From positions 124,001-188,000 of the forward strand of contig JAIESW010000016.1 of NCBI GenBank assembly GCA_019745565.1: a stretch of 64,000 nucleotides of DNA. The letters are read 5' to 3'. Positions 53,946-64,000 of this stretch are shown here, piece after piece (position 1 is the first letter of the stretch; each line of letters starts with the position of its first letter). The position numbers were made by a program, and so were the translations under genes. The notes below the pieces were generated by a model. That model saw nothing but the letters and a program-made list of their open reading frames with translations, was not told the DNA's origin and did no database searches. The DNA comes from Burkholderiales bacterium (GTDB lineage: Bacteria > Pseudomonadota > Gammaproteobacteria > Burkholderiales > Ga0077523).

Positions 53946-54569
53946 ATGCCCCACATTCCCCTGTTCTCCACCCCGATTTCGCTCTACGACCTGGCGGGGA
54001 TGGATGAGATCAATCGCGACATTACCGAGCGCCTCGTCGCGGAGTCCGCCAGCGTGCCGTCGGTCCATCGCAGCAACGTGGGCGGATGGCACTCACCGCC
54101 CAATCTCGCACAGCGCCAGGACGGTTCGTTTCGCGCCCTGATCCAGAGCATCGTTCCACGGGTGCAGGAGACCGTGGACAACCTCGCGAAGCAGAGCGGG
54201 CAGGGCCTGCCGCCCATGCGCATCGGCATCAGCGCGTGGGCGATGGTGATGCGCAACGGCAACTACACCATTCCGCACGACCATTCCGAGGCGCATTGGG
54301 CGACGGTCTACTATGCCGACGCCGGCGATCCGGACGAGGGGTCGCATCCGGATGCAGGATTGCTCGAGTTGGTGGATCCACGCCACGGCGGCCGGCCCAT
54401 GCCCGGTCTGGATCTGGTGGGCACCACGTTCACGGCGTTGCCGCGCACCGGGCGCCTGATCGTGTTCCCGGGATGGCTGCTTCACTACGTGCACGCGTAT
54501 GTGGGCACGCGGCCGCGGGTGTCGATCTCCTGCAACGTCACGTTCGAGGTGGCGCCGCAGCAGCGGTGA
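53946..54569 (+). CDS. Putative 2OG-Fe(II) oxygenase, TIGR02466-like
   Basis: This 207-residue protein has MPHIPLFSTPISLYDL at the N-terminus, a central GISAWAMVMRNGNYTIPHDHSEAHWATVYYAD and a C-terminal TGRLIVFPGWLLHYVHAYVGTRPRVSISCNV. The HxH/D region, the late histidine and the RxS segment fit the iron and 2-oxoglutarate sites of the 2OG-FeII_Oxy family found in TIGR02466 proteins. These are probably hydroxylases of unknown substrate. It stands alone between the truncated gene and the lipoprotein gene. Confidence 0.78.
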   Translation: MPHIPLFSTPISLYDLAGMDEINRDITERLVAESASVPSVHRSNVGGWHSPPNLAQRQDGSFRALIQSIVPRVQETVDNLAKQSGQGLPPMRIGISAWAMVMRNGNYTIPHDHSEAHWATVYYADAGDPDEGSHPDAGLLELVDPRHGGRPMPGLDLVGTTFTALPRTGRLIVFPGWLLHYVHAYVGTRPRVSISCNVTFEVAPQQR

Positions 54570-54687
54570 CGGACGTTCCCGGAGGAATCGTGCTGGTTCG
54601 GCTTCGGTTTCGTGCGCTGCAGGGACGCACTCGAATATCCGTAAGGGGCTTGCCAGTGTGCCTTCCGTAGCCTGAGTCAGAGCTCTG

Positions 54688-55370
54688 ATGACGCGCCCGC
54701 AGTATGGAGGACGGTTTCAGCAGCGTGCCCCAGTAGTCGCATGGACGTTGCTGGCAATGGTGTTGTGCTTGAGCGGGTGCGCGTACAACGTCCAACCGGC
54801 CGCCACTAAGGCCGTAAACATCTACTCGTCTTACGAGAATAAGGTCCCAGGCAAGTGGGTCATCGTCTTTGAACTAGGCGTGAGGGACCTGTCAAGAGAC
54901 GTAAAGCCCGCCTCCTATGTATGCAGTGCCCATCACTATCCGGTGCAGTTCGGCGATTCCCTCGCCATCTCACTGAAGCACACCTTTCAGGCTCTGGTCG
55001 AAGACGTTGAGGAACGGTCCACGCTTCCTACGACCGACGAATTGATCAAGATGGGGGCGGTAGGCTCCGCTGTTGTGCGCGTGGACGATTTCTCCCCCCG
55101 GCTTACTTGCTCGATGGGGTTCTGGAGCGGTAGCTGTACTGCCACAGCAGACCTTACGTCGGCATCAACGCTAAGCGCATTGACGGCAAGGGGCTTGCCA
55201 CTGCAGCCACGGGCTCGAAGACCTTCGACGGCGACTCGGGGGCATATTGCGGCTCTGCATCAGCATTGCTGTCCGAGGCTTCTACTCGCGCTATGAGGGA
55301 CATGCTGGAAAGGCTGGCGGAACGAATCGCGAACGCAGCCAATCTGCGCGGTGAACTCAAGGCTCAATAG
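54688..55370 (+). pseudogene. Lipoprotein gene with a frameshift
   Basis: The first frame (54688 to about 55158) encodes a lipoprotein with lipobox LSGC (AMVLCLSGCAYNVQ) and then GKWVIVFELGVRDL and MGFWSGSCTATADL. After that, coherent protein sequence continues in a different frame: VGINAKRIDGKGLATAATGSK, LLSEASTRAMRDMLERLAERI, ending at a TAG (55368-55370). Loss of one base near 55153-55157 would explain it (CTT-TAC read as CTTAC). Without repair the first frame runs on to 55296 with implausible residues. This may be a real frameshift or a sequencing error. The segment has visibly lower G+C and less biased codons than its neighbours. Confidence 0.7.
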
Positions 55371-55441
55371 CGTTGCTCATGCCAGATGTCTGCGCACCCG
55401 TGCGCACTTCGATGGCGACGTGAGGGGGCTACTTTGCTCGT

Positions 55442-55461
55442 TGCATCAAGTGATTGATGCA
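55442..55461. terminator. Hairpin between the lipoprotein gene and tRNA-Leu
   Basis: A 7-bp perfect dyad TGCATCA/TGATGCA with a six-base loop. It lies at the 3' ends of both convergent units and could end either transcript. There is no T-run. Confidence 0.35.
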
Positions 55462-55501
55462 CCTTGACGTGCCGCCCCATTCACCCAGTTGGGGAGAATT
55501 C

Positions 55502-55588
55502 TGGTGCCGGGAGCCGGAATCGAACCGGCACGCTGTTGCCAGCGCGGGATTTTGAGTCCCGTGCGTCTACCTATTCCGCCATCCCGGC
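55502..55588 (-). tRNA. tRNA-Leu (anticodon CAA)
   Basis: On the minus strand the sequence folds as a class II tRNA. The acceptor GCCGGGA pairs with TCCCGGC, the discriminator is A and CCA is encoded. The D-arm is GGCGGAATAGGTAGACG. The anticodon stem CGGGA/TCCCG has loop CTCAAAA, giving anticodon CAA. It has a long variable arm, and the T-arm is CCGGTTCGATTCCGG. It reads UUG codons. The 3' end points toward the low-GC lipoprotein gene. Confidence 0.95.
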
Positions 55589-55682
55589 CAGGGTCGCGAA
55601 GGGCTGACGATTATCCATCAGCCGCCCCCGGCCGGAAAGGGCGCGCGCGGCGGACGGGGGCGTCTGCCATAATCCGCCCCCC

Positions 55683-57823
<2,141 letters not shown>

Positions 57824-57901
57824 AATGCGCGCCTTTTTTCGGGGCTGGCGGCTTGACGCATCCGCCCCGGGCCCGAGGTTTCATCGAGAGAGGGTAGGCA
57901 A

Positions 57902-58231
57902 ATGGGGGTGACGCAGGCGTGGGCGCAGAGCACCGGGGCAGCGCCCGGGGGCTTCGATCTGTTGGGGATGCTGCCCATCATTCTGATGTTCGTGGTGCTC
58001 TACTTTCTGATGATCCGTCCGCAGGCCAAGAAGGCGAAGGAGCACCGCAACATGGTGGCCGCCCTGCAGAAGGGCGACGAAGTGGTTGCCGGCGGCGGCG
58101 TGCTCGGCAAGATCACCAAGGTCGGCGACACCTACGTGAGCATCGAGGTCGCCCCGAACGTCGAGATCCAGGTGCAGCGGCCGTCGATCCAGCTGGTCCT
58201 GCCCAAGGGTTCGATCCGCAAGGCCGACTGA
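57902..58231 (+). CDS. yajC: Preprotein translocase subunit YajC
   Basis: This 109-residue single-span membrane protein associates with SecDF. The hydrophobic segment LLGMLPIILMFVVLYFLMIRPQAKKAKEH is the family signature, with RPQ at the cytoplasmic end, followed by the small KOW-like domain (GDEVVAGGGVLGKITKVGDTYV). Its position before secD is the usual one. Confidence 0.95.
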   Translation: MGVTQAWAQSTGAAPGGFDLLGMLPIILMFVVLYFLMIRPQAKKAKEHRNMVAALQKGDEVVAGGGVLGKITKVGDTYVSIEVAPNVEIQVQRPSIQLVLPKGSIRKAD

Positions 58232-58250
58232 CCGGACTGGTGCCTCGGGC

Positions 58251-60113
58251 ATGAACCGCTACCCGCTCTGGAAATACCTGGTCATCGCCGTCGCGCTGGC
58301 GATCGGTCTGCTGTACGCGGCACCGAACATCTTCGGCGAAGTGCCGGCCGTGCAGGTCTCGCCGGCCAAGACGACGCTCAAGGTGGACCCGGCACTGATG
58401 GGGCGCGTCGAACAGGCGCTCGCCGGCGCCGGCATCGAGCCGAAGGGTGCATTCCTGGACCCGACCAGCCTCAAGGTCCGCTTCGCCGATCCGGATACGC
58501 AGATCAAGGCGAAGGACGCGATCCAGAAGGCGCTCGGCGAAGACTACGTCGTGGCGCTCAACCTCCTGCCCAACGCACCGCGCTGGATGATCGCGATCAA
58601 CGCGCTGCCCATGTACCTGGGTCTGGACCTGCGCGGCGGCGTGCACTTCCTGCTGCAGGTCGACATGAACGGGGCGCTCACCAAGGCCGCCGATCGCTAC
58701 GCCTCCGACATCCGCCAGGAGCTGCGCGAGAAGGACATCCGCTATGGCGGTGTCGCCCGCGAAGGCCAGAGCGTGCAGGTCAAGTTTCGCGACGAAGCGA
58801 CCCGCGACAAGGCCCAGGCCATCATAGAGCGCAACTCGCCCGACCTCCTCGTCAGGCAGCAAGGCGCCGCCGGCGAGCTGCTGCTGGTGGCGACGCTGAA
58901 GCCGGAGGCACAGAAGCGCATCCAGGAGTTCGCGCTCCAGCAGAACATCACCACCCTGCGCAACCGCGTGAACGAGCTCGGCGTGGCCGAGCCGATCGTG
59001 CAGCAATCGGGCGCCGACCGGGTGGTCGTGCAGTTGCCCGGCGTGCAGGACACGGCGAAGGCCAAGGAGATTCTCGGGCGCACCGCCACCCTGGAAGTGC
59101 GCATGCTGGACGAGGATCACTCCGATCCCGCGTCGATCCAGGCGGCCATCGGCGGCCAGGTGCCGTTCGGCGACGAACTGATGTACGAGCGCAGCGGCGT
59201 GCCGCTGCTGCTCAAGAAGCAGGTCGTGCTGACCGGCGACAGCATCTCGGATGCGCAGCCCGGTTTCGACGGTCAGACCGGCGAGCCGGCCGTGCACATC
59301 AACCTGGACGGCAAGGGTGCCCGCATCTTTCAGCAGGTCACGCGCGAGAACGTCGGCAAGCGCATGGCCATGGTGCTGATCGAGAAGAACAAGGGCGAGG
59401 TCATCACCGCGCCGGTCATCCGTGGCGAGATCGGCGGCGGCCGCGTGCAGATCAGCGGCCGCATGACCACGCAGGAAGCGAAGGACGTCGCCCTGCTGCT
59501 GCGTGCCGGCGCGCTGGCGGCGCCCATGGAAATCGTCGAGGAGCGCACCGTCGGCCCGAGCCTCGGCGCCGAGAACATCGAGAAGGGCTGGAAGTCGACG
59601 TTGATCGGCTTCAGCGCGATCTCGCTCTTCATGATCGCGTACTACGCGCTGTTCGGCCTGATCTCGGTGCTGGCGCTTGCCACCAACCTGATCCTGCTCG
59701 TGGCGCTGCTGTCGATGCTCCAGGCGACCCTGACGCTGCCCGGCATCGCGGCCGTGGCGCTGACGCTGGGCATGGCCATCGACGCCAACGTGCTCATCAA
59801 CGAGCGCATCCGCGAAGAGCTGCGCAACGGCAACACGCCGCAGAACTCCATCTTCGAGGGCTACAAGCGCGCCTGGGGCACGATCCTCGACTCCAACATC
59901 ACCACGCTGATCGCCGGCATCGCGCTCTTCATGTTCGGCAGCGGACCGGTACGCGGTTTCGCGGTGGTGCACTGCCTCGGGATCCTGACTTCCATGTTCA
60001 GCGCCGTGGTCGTGTCCCGCGGCCTGGTCAACCTCCTGTACGGCAGCCGCCGCAAGCTCGACAAGCTCCCCATCGGCAACACCGACTGGCACAAGCGCGC
60101 TCAACCCGCGTGA
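58251..60113 (+). CDS. secD: Protein translocase subunit SecD
   Basis: This 620-residue RND-type membrane protein uses the proton gradient to pull secreted proteins through SecYEG. The first helix (YLVIAVALAIGLLYAAPNIFG) is followed by LGLDLRGGVHFLLQVDM, the periplasmic P1 domain and five C-terminal helices. The end contains GMAIDANVLINERIREELR, the conserved SecD helix-4 motif. The length matches the proteobacterial form. Confidence 0.96.
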   Translation: MNRYPLWKYLVIAVALAIGLLYAAPNIFGEVPAVQVSPAKTTLKVDPALMGRVEQALAGAGIEPKGAFLDPTSLKVRFADPDTQIKAKDAIQKALGEDYVVALNLLPNAPRWMIAINALPMYLGLDLRGGVHFLLQVDMNGALTKAADRYASDIRQELREKDIRYGGVAREGQSVQVKFRDEATRDKAQAIIERNSPDLLVRQQGAAGELLLVATLKPEAQKRIQEFALQQNITTLRNRVNELGVAEPIVQQSGADRVVVQLPGVQDTAKAKEILGRTATLEVRMLDEDHSDPASIQAAIGGQVPFGDELMYERSGVPLLLKKQVVLTGDSISDAQPGFDGQTGEPAVHINLDGKGARIFQQVTRENVGKRMAMVLIEKNKGEVITAPVIRGEIGGGRVQISGRMTTQEAKDVALLLRAGALAAPMEIVEERTVGPSLGAENIEKGWKSTLIGFSAISLFMIAYYALFGLISVLALATNLILLVALLSMLQATLTLPGIAAVALTLGMAIDANVLINERIREELRNGNTPQNSIFEGYKRAWGTILDSNITTLIAGIALFMFGSGPVRGFAVVHCLGILTSMFSAVVVSRGLVNLLYGSRRKLDKLPIGNTDWHKRAQPA

Positions 60114-60148
60114 ACGCGACACCGAACGAACCAGCCCACTGACGCGAC

Positions 60149-61078
60149 ATGGAATTCTTCCGCATCCGCAAAGACATCCCGTTCATGCGCCATGCGCTGG
60201 TGTTCAACGTGATTTCGTTGATCACCTTCCTGCTGGCGGTGTTGTTCCTGATCACGAAGGGGCTGCATTTCGGCGTCGAGTTCACCGGCGGTACGGTGAT
60301 GGAGATCACCTACGGTCACGCGGCCGACCTCGACAAGGTGCGCGCGGTCCTCGAGGCGAACAAGCTGTCCGATGCGACGGTACAGAATTTCGGCAGCTCG
60401 GAAACCGCGCTGATCCGCCTGCCGGCCAAGCAGGACATCAGTGGGGCCAAGTTGTCCGAGCACGTCATCGAACTCCTGAAGGCGCAGGATCCAAGCGCAG
60501 AGCTGCGCCGTGTCGATTTCGTAGGCTCCCAGGTGGGCAAGGAACTGGTGGAGAACGGCGCCATCGCGCTGCTGCTGGTGGCGGTGGGCATCGTGCTGTA
60601 CCTGTGGCTGCGCTTCGAATGGAAGTTCGGCCTGGCCGCCATCATCGCCAACCTGCACGACGTGGTGATCATCCTGGGCTTCTTCGCGTTCTTCCAGTGG
60701 GAGTTCTCCCTGCCGGTGCTAGCCGCCGTACTCGCCGTGCTGGGTTACTCGGTGAACGAATCGGTGGTGGTGTTCGACCGGATCCGCGAGAACTTCCGCA
60801 AGATGCGCAAGGCGACGGTGCCGGAGATCATCAACAACGCGATCACCAGCACCATGTCGCGCACCATCATCACGCACTTCTCCACCCAGTTGATGGTGAC
60901 TTCCATCCTGATCTTCGGCGGCGAGACCCTGCACTACTTCGCCCTCGCACTCACGATCGGTATCCTGTTCGGTATCTATTCCTCCGTGCTGGTGGCGAGC
61001 CCGCTGGTCATGTGGTTCGGCGTCACGCGCGAGGATCTGGTGAAACCCGAGAAGAAACGCGAAGAGGCGGTCGTCTGA
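60149..61078 (+). CDS. secF: Protein translocase subunit SecF
   Basis: This 309-residue partner of SecD has the first helix and GLHFGVEFTGGTVMEI, then VLGYSVNESVVVFDRIRENFRKMR (the SecF counterpart of the SecD helix-4 motif) and the inner repeat TSTMSRTIITHFSTQLMVTSIL. It starts 35 nt after secD. Confidence 0.96.
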   Translation: MEFFRIRKDIPFMRHALVFNVISLITFLLAVLFLITKGLHFGVEFTGGTVMEITYGHAADLDKVRAVLEANKLSDATVQNFGSSETALIRLPAKQDISGAKLSEHVIELLKAQDPSAELRRVDFVGSQVGKELVENGAIALLLVAVGIVLYLWLRFEWKFGLAAIIANLHDVVIILGFFAFFQWEFSLPVLAAVLAVLGYSVNESVVVFDRIRENFRKMRKATVPEIINNAITSTMSRTIITHFSTQLMVTSILIFGGETLHYFALALTIGILFGIYSSVLVASPLVMWFGVTREDLVKPEKKREEAVV

Positions 61079-61103
61079 CCGCCTGAGCCCGCCTCCATCC
61101 ATC

Positions 61104-61763
61104 GTGGAGTGGCTTATGCAGATCGTCGGGCTGATCCTGCATCTGGATCAGCACCTGCTCGAGTTCACGCAGAACTACGGCGCGTGGATCTACGGCCTGC
61201 TGTTCGTGATCGTCTTCTGCGAGACCGGCCTGGTGGTGACGCCGATACTGCCCGGTGACTCGTTGCTGTTCGTGGCCGGCACCCTGGCCGCGGTCTCCAC
61301 CGCTACCGGCGAGGCCGTGCTGAACGTGCACCTTGTCGCTGGGCTGCTCCTGGTGGCGGCGACTCTTGGCGATTCAGTCAACTACGGTGTGGGCAAGTGG
61401 CTCGGGCCGCGTGTGTTCCGGATGCAGGACTCCTGGTTCTTCAGCCGGAAGTACCTGGAAGCTGCCCAGGCGTTCTATCGCAAGCACGGCGGCAAGACCA
61501 TCGTAATCGCGCGCTTCGTCCCCATCATCCGCACCTACGCACCGTTCGTGGCCGGCGTAGGCGCCATGGACTACCGCCGGTTCATCGTCTTCAACGTCGG
61601 CGGAGCCCTGCTCTGGGTGCTGCTGCTGGTGTACGGCGGTTACTTCTTCGGCAACCTGCCCTGGGTGAAGCTGCACCTGTCGAAGGTCATCCTCGGCATC
61701 GTCGTGCTCTCGATCCTGCCGGGCGTCATCGAGTACCTGCGCAATCGCCGTAGCGTCAGTTGA
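61104..61763 (+). CDS. DedA-family membrane protein
   Basis: This 219-residue protein has about five hydrophobic segments. The family motifs are CETGLVVTPILPGDSLLFVAGTLA, GDSVNYGVGKWLG, RKHGGKTIVIARFVPIIRTYAPFVAG and YRRFIVFNVGGALLWV. The pattern Glu...PGE/D and FxxR...R is typical of DedA (lipid scramblase/undecaprenyl-phosphate recycling). The start is GTG at 61104. Its 3' end overlaps that of the convergent thioredoxin gene by 8 nt. Confidence 0.92.
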   Translation: MEWLMQIVGLILHLDQHLLEFTQNYGAWIYGLLFVIVFCETGLVVTPILPGDSLLFVAGTLAAVSTATGEAVLNVHLVAGLLLVAATLGDSVNYGVGKWLGPRVFRMQDSWFFSRKYLEAAQAFYRKHGGKTIVIARFVPIIRTYAPFVAGVGAMDYRRFIVFNVGGALLWVLLLVYGGYFFGNLPWVKLHLSKVILGIVVLSILPGVIEYLRNRRSVS

Positions 61764-62613
61764 GAGCCGACGCCAGCTGGCGCCGGTATCTAGACACCAG
61801 TTCGTGACCGCTGCCCAGGACGTCGAAGACGTTCAGCATGGTCCTGCGCCCCGCATCGTCGCCGAAACTGCGGTCGCGGCGGATGATTTCCAGGAGTTGT
61901 TCGAACGCCGCTTCGTGGCGGCCCTGTGCGATGTGGACGTTGGCGAGCTTCAGGCGCGCGTCGAGGTCGTCGGGGTCTGACGCAACACGCCGCGCCAGCG
62001 CATCGGCGTCTTCGCCTTGGGGCGCCGCGAGTGCCAGACGGATGCGAGCGATGACCGGCGCCAGCTTCGGGTCCTGATTCGTCAGTGGGCCCAGCGCGGC
62101 GAGATCGCCCCGCGTTGCATCGAGCCGGCCAAGGGCCAGATGCGCTTCGGCACGATCGACACGCGCGCGGTCGTTGCGCGGTTCGAGCGTCACCGCCATA
62201 TCGAGCAGGGTCAGCGCTGCGGCGGCGTCGCCGGCTTCTAGCAGCTCCCGGCCTTCGCGCCGGCGGAGTTCGGCCGGCGTGGGCAGCAGCCGTTCGATGA
62301 ACGCCCGCACCGTGGACTCCGGCAGCGCGCCGAGGAATTCGTCCGTGAGTTCGCCGTCCACGAACGCCTTGACCGCAGGAATGCTGCGAACGCCGTAGTC
62401 CATGGAGAGCTGCTGGTTCTCGTCGGAGTTGACCTTGACCACACGGATGCGGCCTTCGTACTCGGCGGCCAGCCGTTCGAGGACGGGGCCGAGCGCGCGG
62501 CAGGGGCCGCACCAGGGGGCCCAGAAGTCCACGAGGACGGGGACGGTGTCGGAAGCTTCGATGACTTCGTGCTGAAAGGTGGACTGGTTCGCGTCGACCG
62601 TGTGGGTGGACAT
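61756..62613 (-). CDS. cnoX: Thioredoxin-TPR protein (CnoX/YbbN-like chaperedoxin)
   Basis: This 285-residue cytoplasmic protein has an N-terminal thioredoxin domain with active site Trp-Cys35-Gly-Pro-Cys38 (FWAPWCGPCRA), followed by a helical TPR-like domain (EAGDAAAALTLLDMAVTL, LALGRLDATRGDLAAL, AQGRHEAAFEQLLEII). This layout is CnoX/YbbN, a holdase that passes clients to GroEL and DnaK. The full CGPC means this one should be redox-active, unlike E. coli YbbN, which lacks it. Confidence 0.88.
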   Translation of the reverse strand: MSTHTVDANQSTFQHEVIEASDTVPVLVDFWAPWCGPCRALGPVLERLAAEYEGRIRVVKVNSDENQQLSMDYGVRSIPAVKAFVDGELTDEFLGALPESTVRAFIERLLPTPAELRRREGRELLEAGDAAAALTLLDMAVTLEPRNDRARVDRAEAHLALGRLDATRGDLAALGPLTNQDPKLAPVIARIRLALAAPQGEDADALARRVASDPDDLDARLKLANVHIAQGRHEAAFEQLLEIIRRDRSFGDDAGRRTMLNVFDVLGSGHELVSRYRRQLASALN

Positions 62614-62683
62614 GGGGCGGGTTCCGGAGGCCTCGGTAGGTTGAGGACAATGGAGGTGAACGGCGAGGGAATCAAGGTGGCAG

Positions 62684-62803
62684 GCCCCCGTCCCAACCTT
62701 CCCTCATGCTGGTGAGTGGGGGAAGGAGTGCATCTGCTTTCGCCATGCAGACCAGAGGCACTCCGTCCCTCGGCGTGAGCCGTGGGAAGGCTGGGATGGG
62801 GGC
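62684..62803. repeat. Paired palindromic intergenic repeat, copy D
   Basis: The layout is that of copy A: a left arm GCCCCCGTCCCAACCTTCC..., the central GGAGTGCATCTGC, and a right arm GGCACTCC...GGGAAGGCTGGGATGGGGGC. The two hairpin stems are less perfect than in copy A (CCCTC...GAGTGGG). It lies between the start of cnoX and the 3' end of the next minus-strand gene. Confidence 0.82.
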
Positions 62804-62816
62804 TGCCGTTAGACCA

Positions 62817-64000
62817 TCACCGCCCGATCACTTTCCCGAACAGCACCCACTCCTTGCCGTCGAACTTTCCGAGCTGCGCCGACTCGATCAGGAAGAAATC
62901 CGTCGGACTGGTGTTCCACTTCACGCCCGGCAGCATCATCGGGACCTGCAGATCGCGGATGTTCGCCATCTGCTTCATGATGTTCTCGCGCGAGAGGTCG
63001 TCGCCGCAGGCCTTGAGGACGTGCACCAGGCCCTGAGCGATGACATAGCCTGCGACGTTGAAGGCATCGCTGATGTTCCCGTCGGGATAGTACTTCTTGA
63101 ACCATGCGGTGTAGACTTTCATGTCCGCGTCGTTCGCCCATTGCGGATCGGTCGGATCCTTCAGGTACACGGCGGTGATCAGCCCTGTCGACTTGTCGAG
63201 ACCTGCCGGCGTCAGTACCGAGCCCACGGACGCCGACACGTTGTTGAGGATGTGGAGCGGCTTCCAGCCCAGATCGGCCACCTTGCGGATGGCCTGCGCG
63301 GCGAACTTCGGCGTGGTTACGTTGTAGAACGTGTCCGCGCCAGAGGCCTTCAGCGAGACGATCTGCGAGTCCACGGTCGGATCGGTTACCTCATAGCTCG
63401 CTTCGGCGACGATCATCTTTGCCGCCTTGTCGGCGAGTCCGTCCTTCAGGCCCTTGACGTAGTCCTTCCCGTAGTCGTCGTTCTGGAAGAGGATCGCGAT
63501 CTTCGCGTCCGGTTTCTGATCCAGGATGTACTTTGCGAAGATGTGACCCTCGGCCTGGTAGTTGAGGTTGAAGCCCATCGTCCAGGGGAAGTTCTTGGGA
63601 TCCCCCCATTTGGTCGCACCGGTGTTCACGAAGATGTGCGGCACCCCCTTGGCGTTCACGTACTTGTGGATGGCTGAATTGGGCGGTGTTCCCAAGGTGC
63701 CCGCCAGCAGCAGTACCTGCTCCTGCTCCACCAGCTTGCGAACCTGTTCCACTGTCCGCGGCGGGCTGTAGCCGTCGTCCAACGTGATGAAGTTGATCTT
63801 CCGGCCGTTGACGCCGCCCTGGTCGTTGATCATCGCGATGTAGGCCGCTTCGGCCCGCGGGATGGTGCCGTAGGCCGAGGCCGGACCGCTGTAGGGGCCG
63901 GTGTTGCCCACCTTGATCTCGGTGTCGCTGGCGCCCGGCCCGTACTTCTTCTGTGCGAGGGCGCCTGGGCTCGCGACAGCCAGGCAGACGGTGGCAAGGA
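62817..64000 (-). CDS. Branched-chain amino acid-type ABC transporter substrate-binding protein (partial)
   Basis: About 394 residues are visible, and the start codon lies beyond the window edge. The N-terminal part is the end of a signal peptide (LAVASPGALAQ). The mature part is a Leu/Ile/Val-binding protein fold: IKVGNTGPYSGPASAYGT, NDQGGVNGRKINFITLDDGYSP, VLLLAGTLGTPPNSA, FPWTMGFNLNYQAEG, AKIAILFQNDDYGKDYVKGL and LVHVLKACGDDLSRENIM. Many homologues in betaproteobacteria bind aromatic or aliphatic acids rather than amino acids. Permease and ATPase genes are not in the window. Confidence 0.9.
   Translation of the reverse strand, partial: LATVCLAVASPGALAQKKYGPGASDTEIKVGNTGPYSGPASAYGTIPRAEAAYIAMINDQGGVNGRKINFITLDDGYSPPRTVEQVRKLVEQEQVLLLAGTLGTPPNSAIHKYVNAKGVPHIFVNTGATKWGDPKNFPWTMGFNLNYQAEGHIFAKYILDQKPDAKIAILFQNDDYGKDYVKGLKDGLADKAAKMIVAEASYEVTDPTVDSQIVSLKASGADTFYNVTTPKFAAQAIRKVADLGWKPLHILNNVSASVGSVLTPAGLDKSTGLITAVYLKDPTDPQWANDADMKVYTAWFKKYYPDGNISDAFNVAGYVIAQGLVHVLKACGDDLSRENIMKQMANIRDLQVPMMLPGVKWNTSPTDFFLIESAQLGKFDGKEWVLFGKVIGR

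Noticed and set aside
55589..55682. preQ1 riboswitch upstream of queA
   Set aside because: The spacer is short and GC-rich and lacks the expected A-rich tail and small hairpin. tRNA-Leu occupies the upstream part.

Overview
The window is about 64 kb of high-GC DNA. I read it as a betaproteobacterial chromosome. The grounds are G+C in the mid-to-upper 60s, the housekeeping block queA-tgt-yajC-secD-secF, a GlrK/QseG/GlrR two-component operon, and GC-rich palindromic repeats at gene 3' ends. No IS element, prophage, CRISPR array or rRNA is visible. There is one tRNA, tRNA-Leu(CAA).

Layout. (1) 1-1484: end of an operon with a SoxYZ-like carrier of the quinoprotein-associated type. (2) 1630-4100: DapA-like and HpcH/HpaI-type aldolases and a small outer-membrane barrel. 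(3) 4377-9642: a complete tryptophan tryptophylquinone (TTQ) amine dehydrogenase cluster of the aromatic amine dehydrogenase type (aauB-aauE-aauD-aauA), followed by a monohaem cytochrome, a Tat-exported multicopper oxidase and a second small cytochrome. An ammonium transporter lies convergent to it, which suits an ammonia-releasing periplasmic pathway. No mauG is present. (4) 11061-17905: gluconate kinase and 6-phosphogluconate dehydrogenase, a MaoC hydratase, an extradiol dioxygenase-like protein, then an acyl-CoA operon (thioesterase, aldehyde dehydrogenase, acyl-CoA dehydrogenase, GST-like protein). (5) 18245-22892: an isoquinoline-oxidoreductase-type molybdenum hydroxylase (iorA, iorB), xdhC and an SDR, preceded by an AT-richer control region with a perfect 21-bp palindrome.

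(6) 22908-34272: a divergent sugar or polyol locus. The minus strand carries a TIM-barrel protein, XylB-like kinase, GlpD-like FAD dehydrogenase, glycerol-1-phosphate-dehydrogenase-like protein, HAD phosphatase and DeoR regulator. The plus strand carries a carbohydrate ABC transporter with a translationally coupled 53-residue membrane protein. (7) 34279-39830: a membrane protein, a glutaryl-CoA module (class III CoA-transferase and gcdH), a cyclase-family hydrolase, an SDR and a universal stress protein. (8) 39982-46249: two small envelope proteins, glrK-qseG-glrR, a 2-keto-4-pentenoate-hydratase-like protein and a D-2-hydroxyacid dehydrogenase. (9) 46628-55370: a DUF3467 protein, a GAF-HlyD fusion, RraA-like protein, threonine aldolase, a hypothetical protein, a DegP/Q protease, an FkbM methyltransferase, a truncated carbamoylase remnant, a 2OG-oxygenase-like protein and a frameshifted lipoprotein gene beside the tRNA. 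(10) 55683-64000: queA-tgt-yajC-secDF, DedA, a thioredoxin-TPR protein and a partial branched-chain amino acid binding protein.

The two most interesting systems are the amine-oxidation module, where the multicopper oxidase replaces the usual mau accessory genes as neighbour, and the polyol locus, whose combination of kinase, FAD dehydrogenase and G1P-dehydrogenase-like protein is not standard glycerol metabolism.
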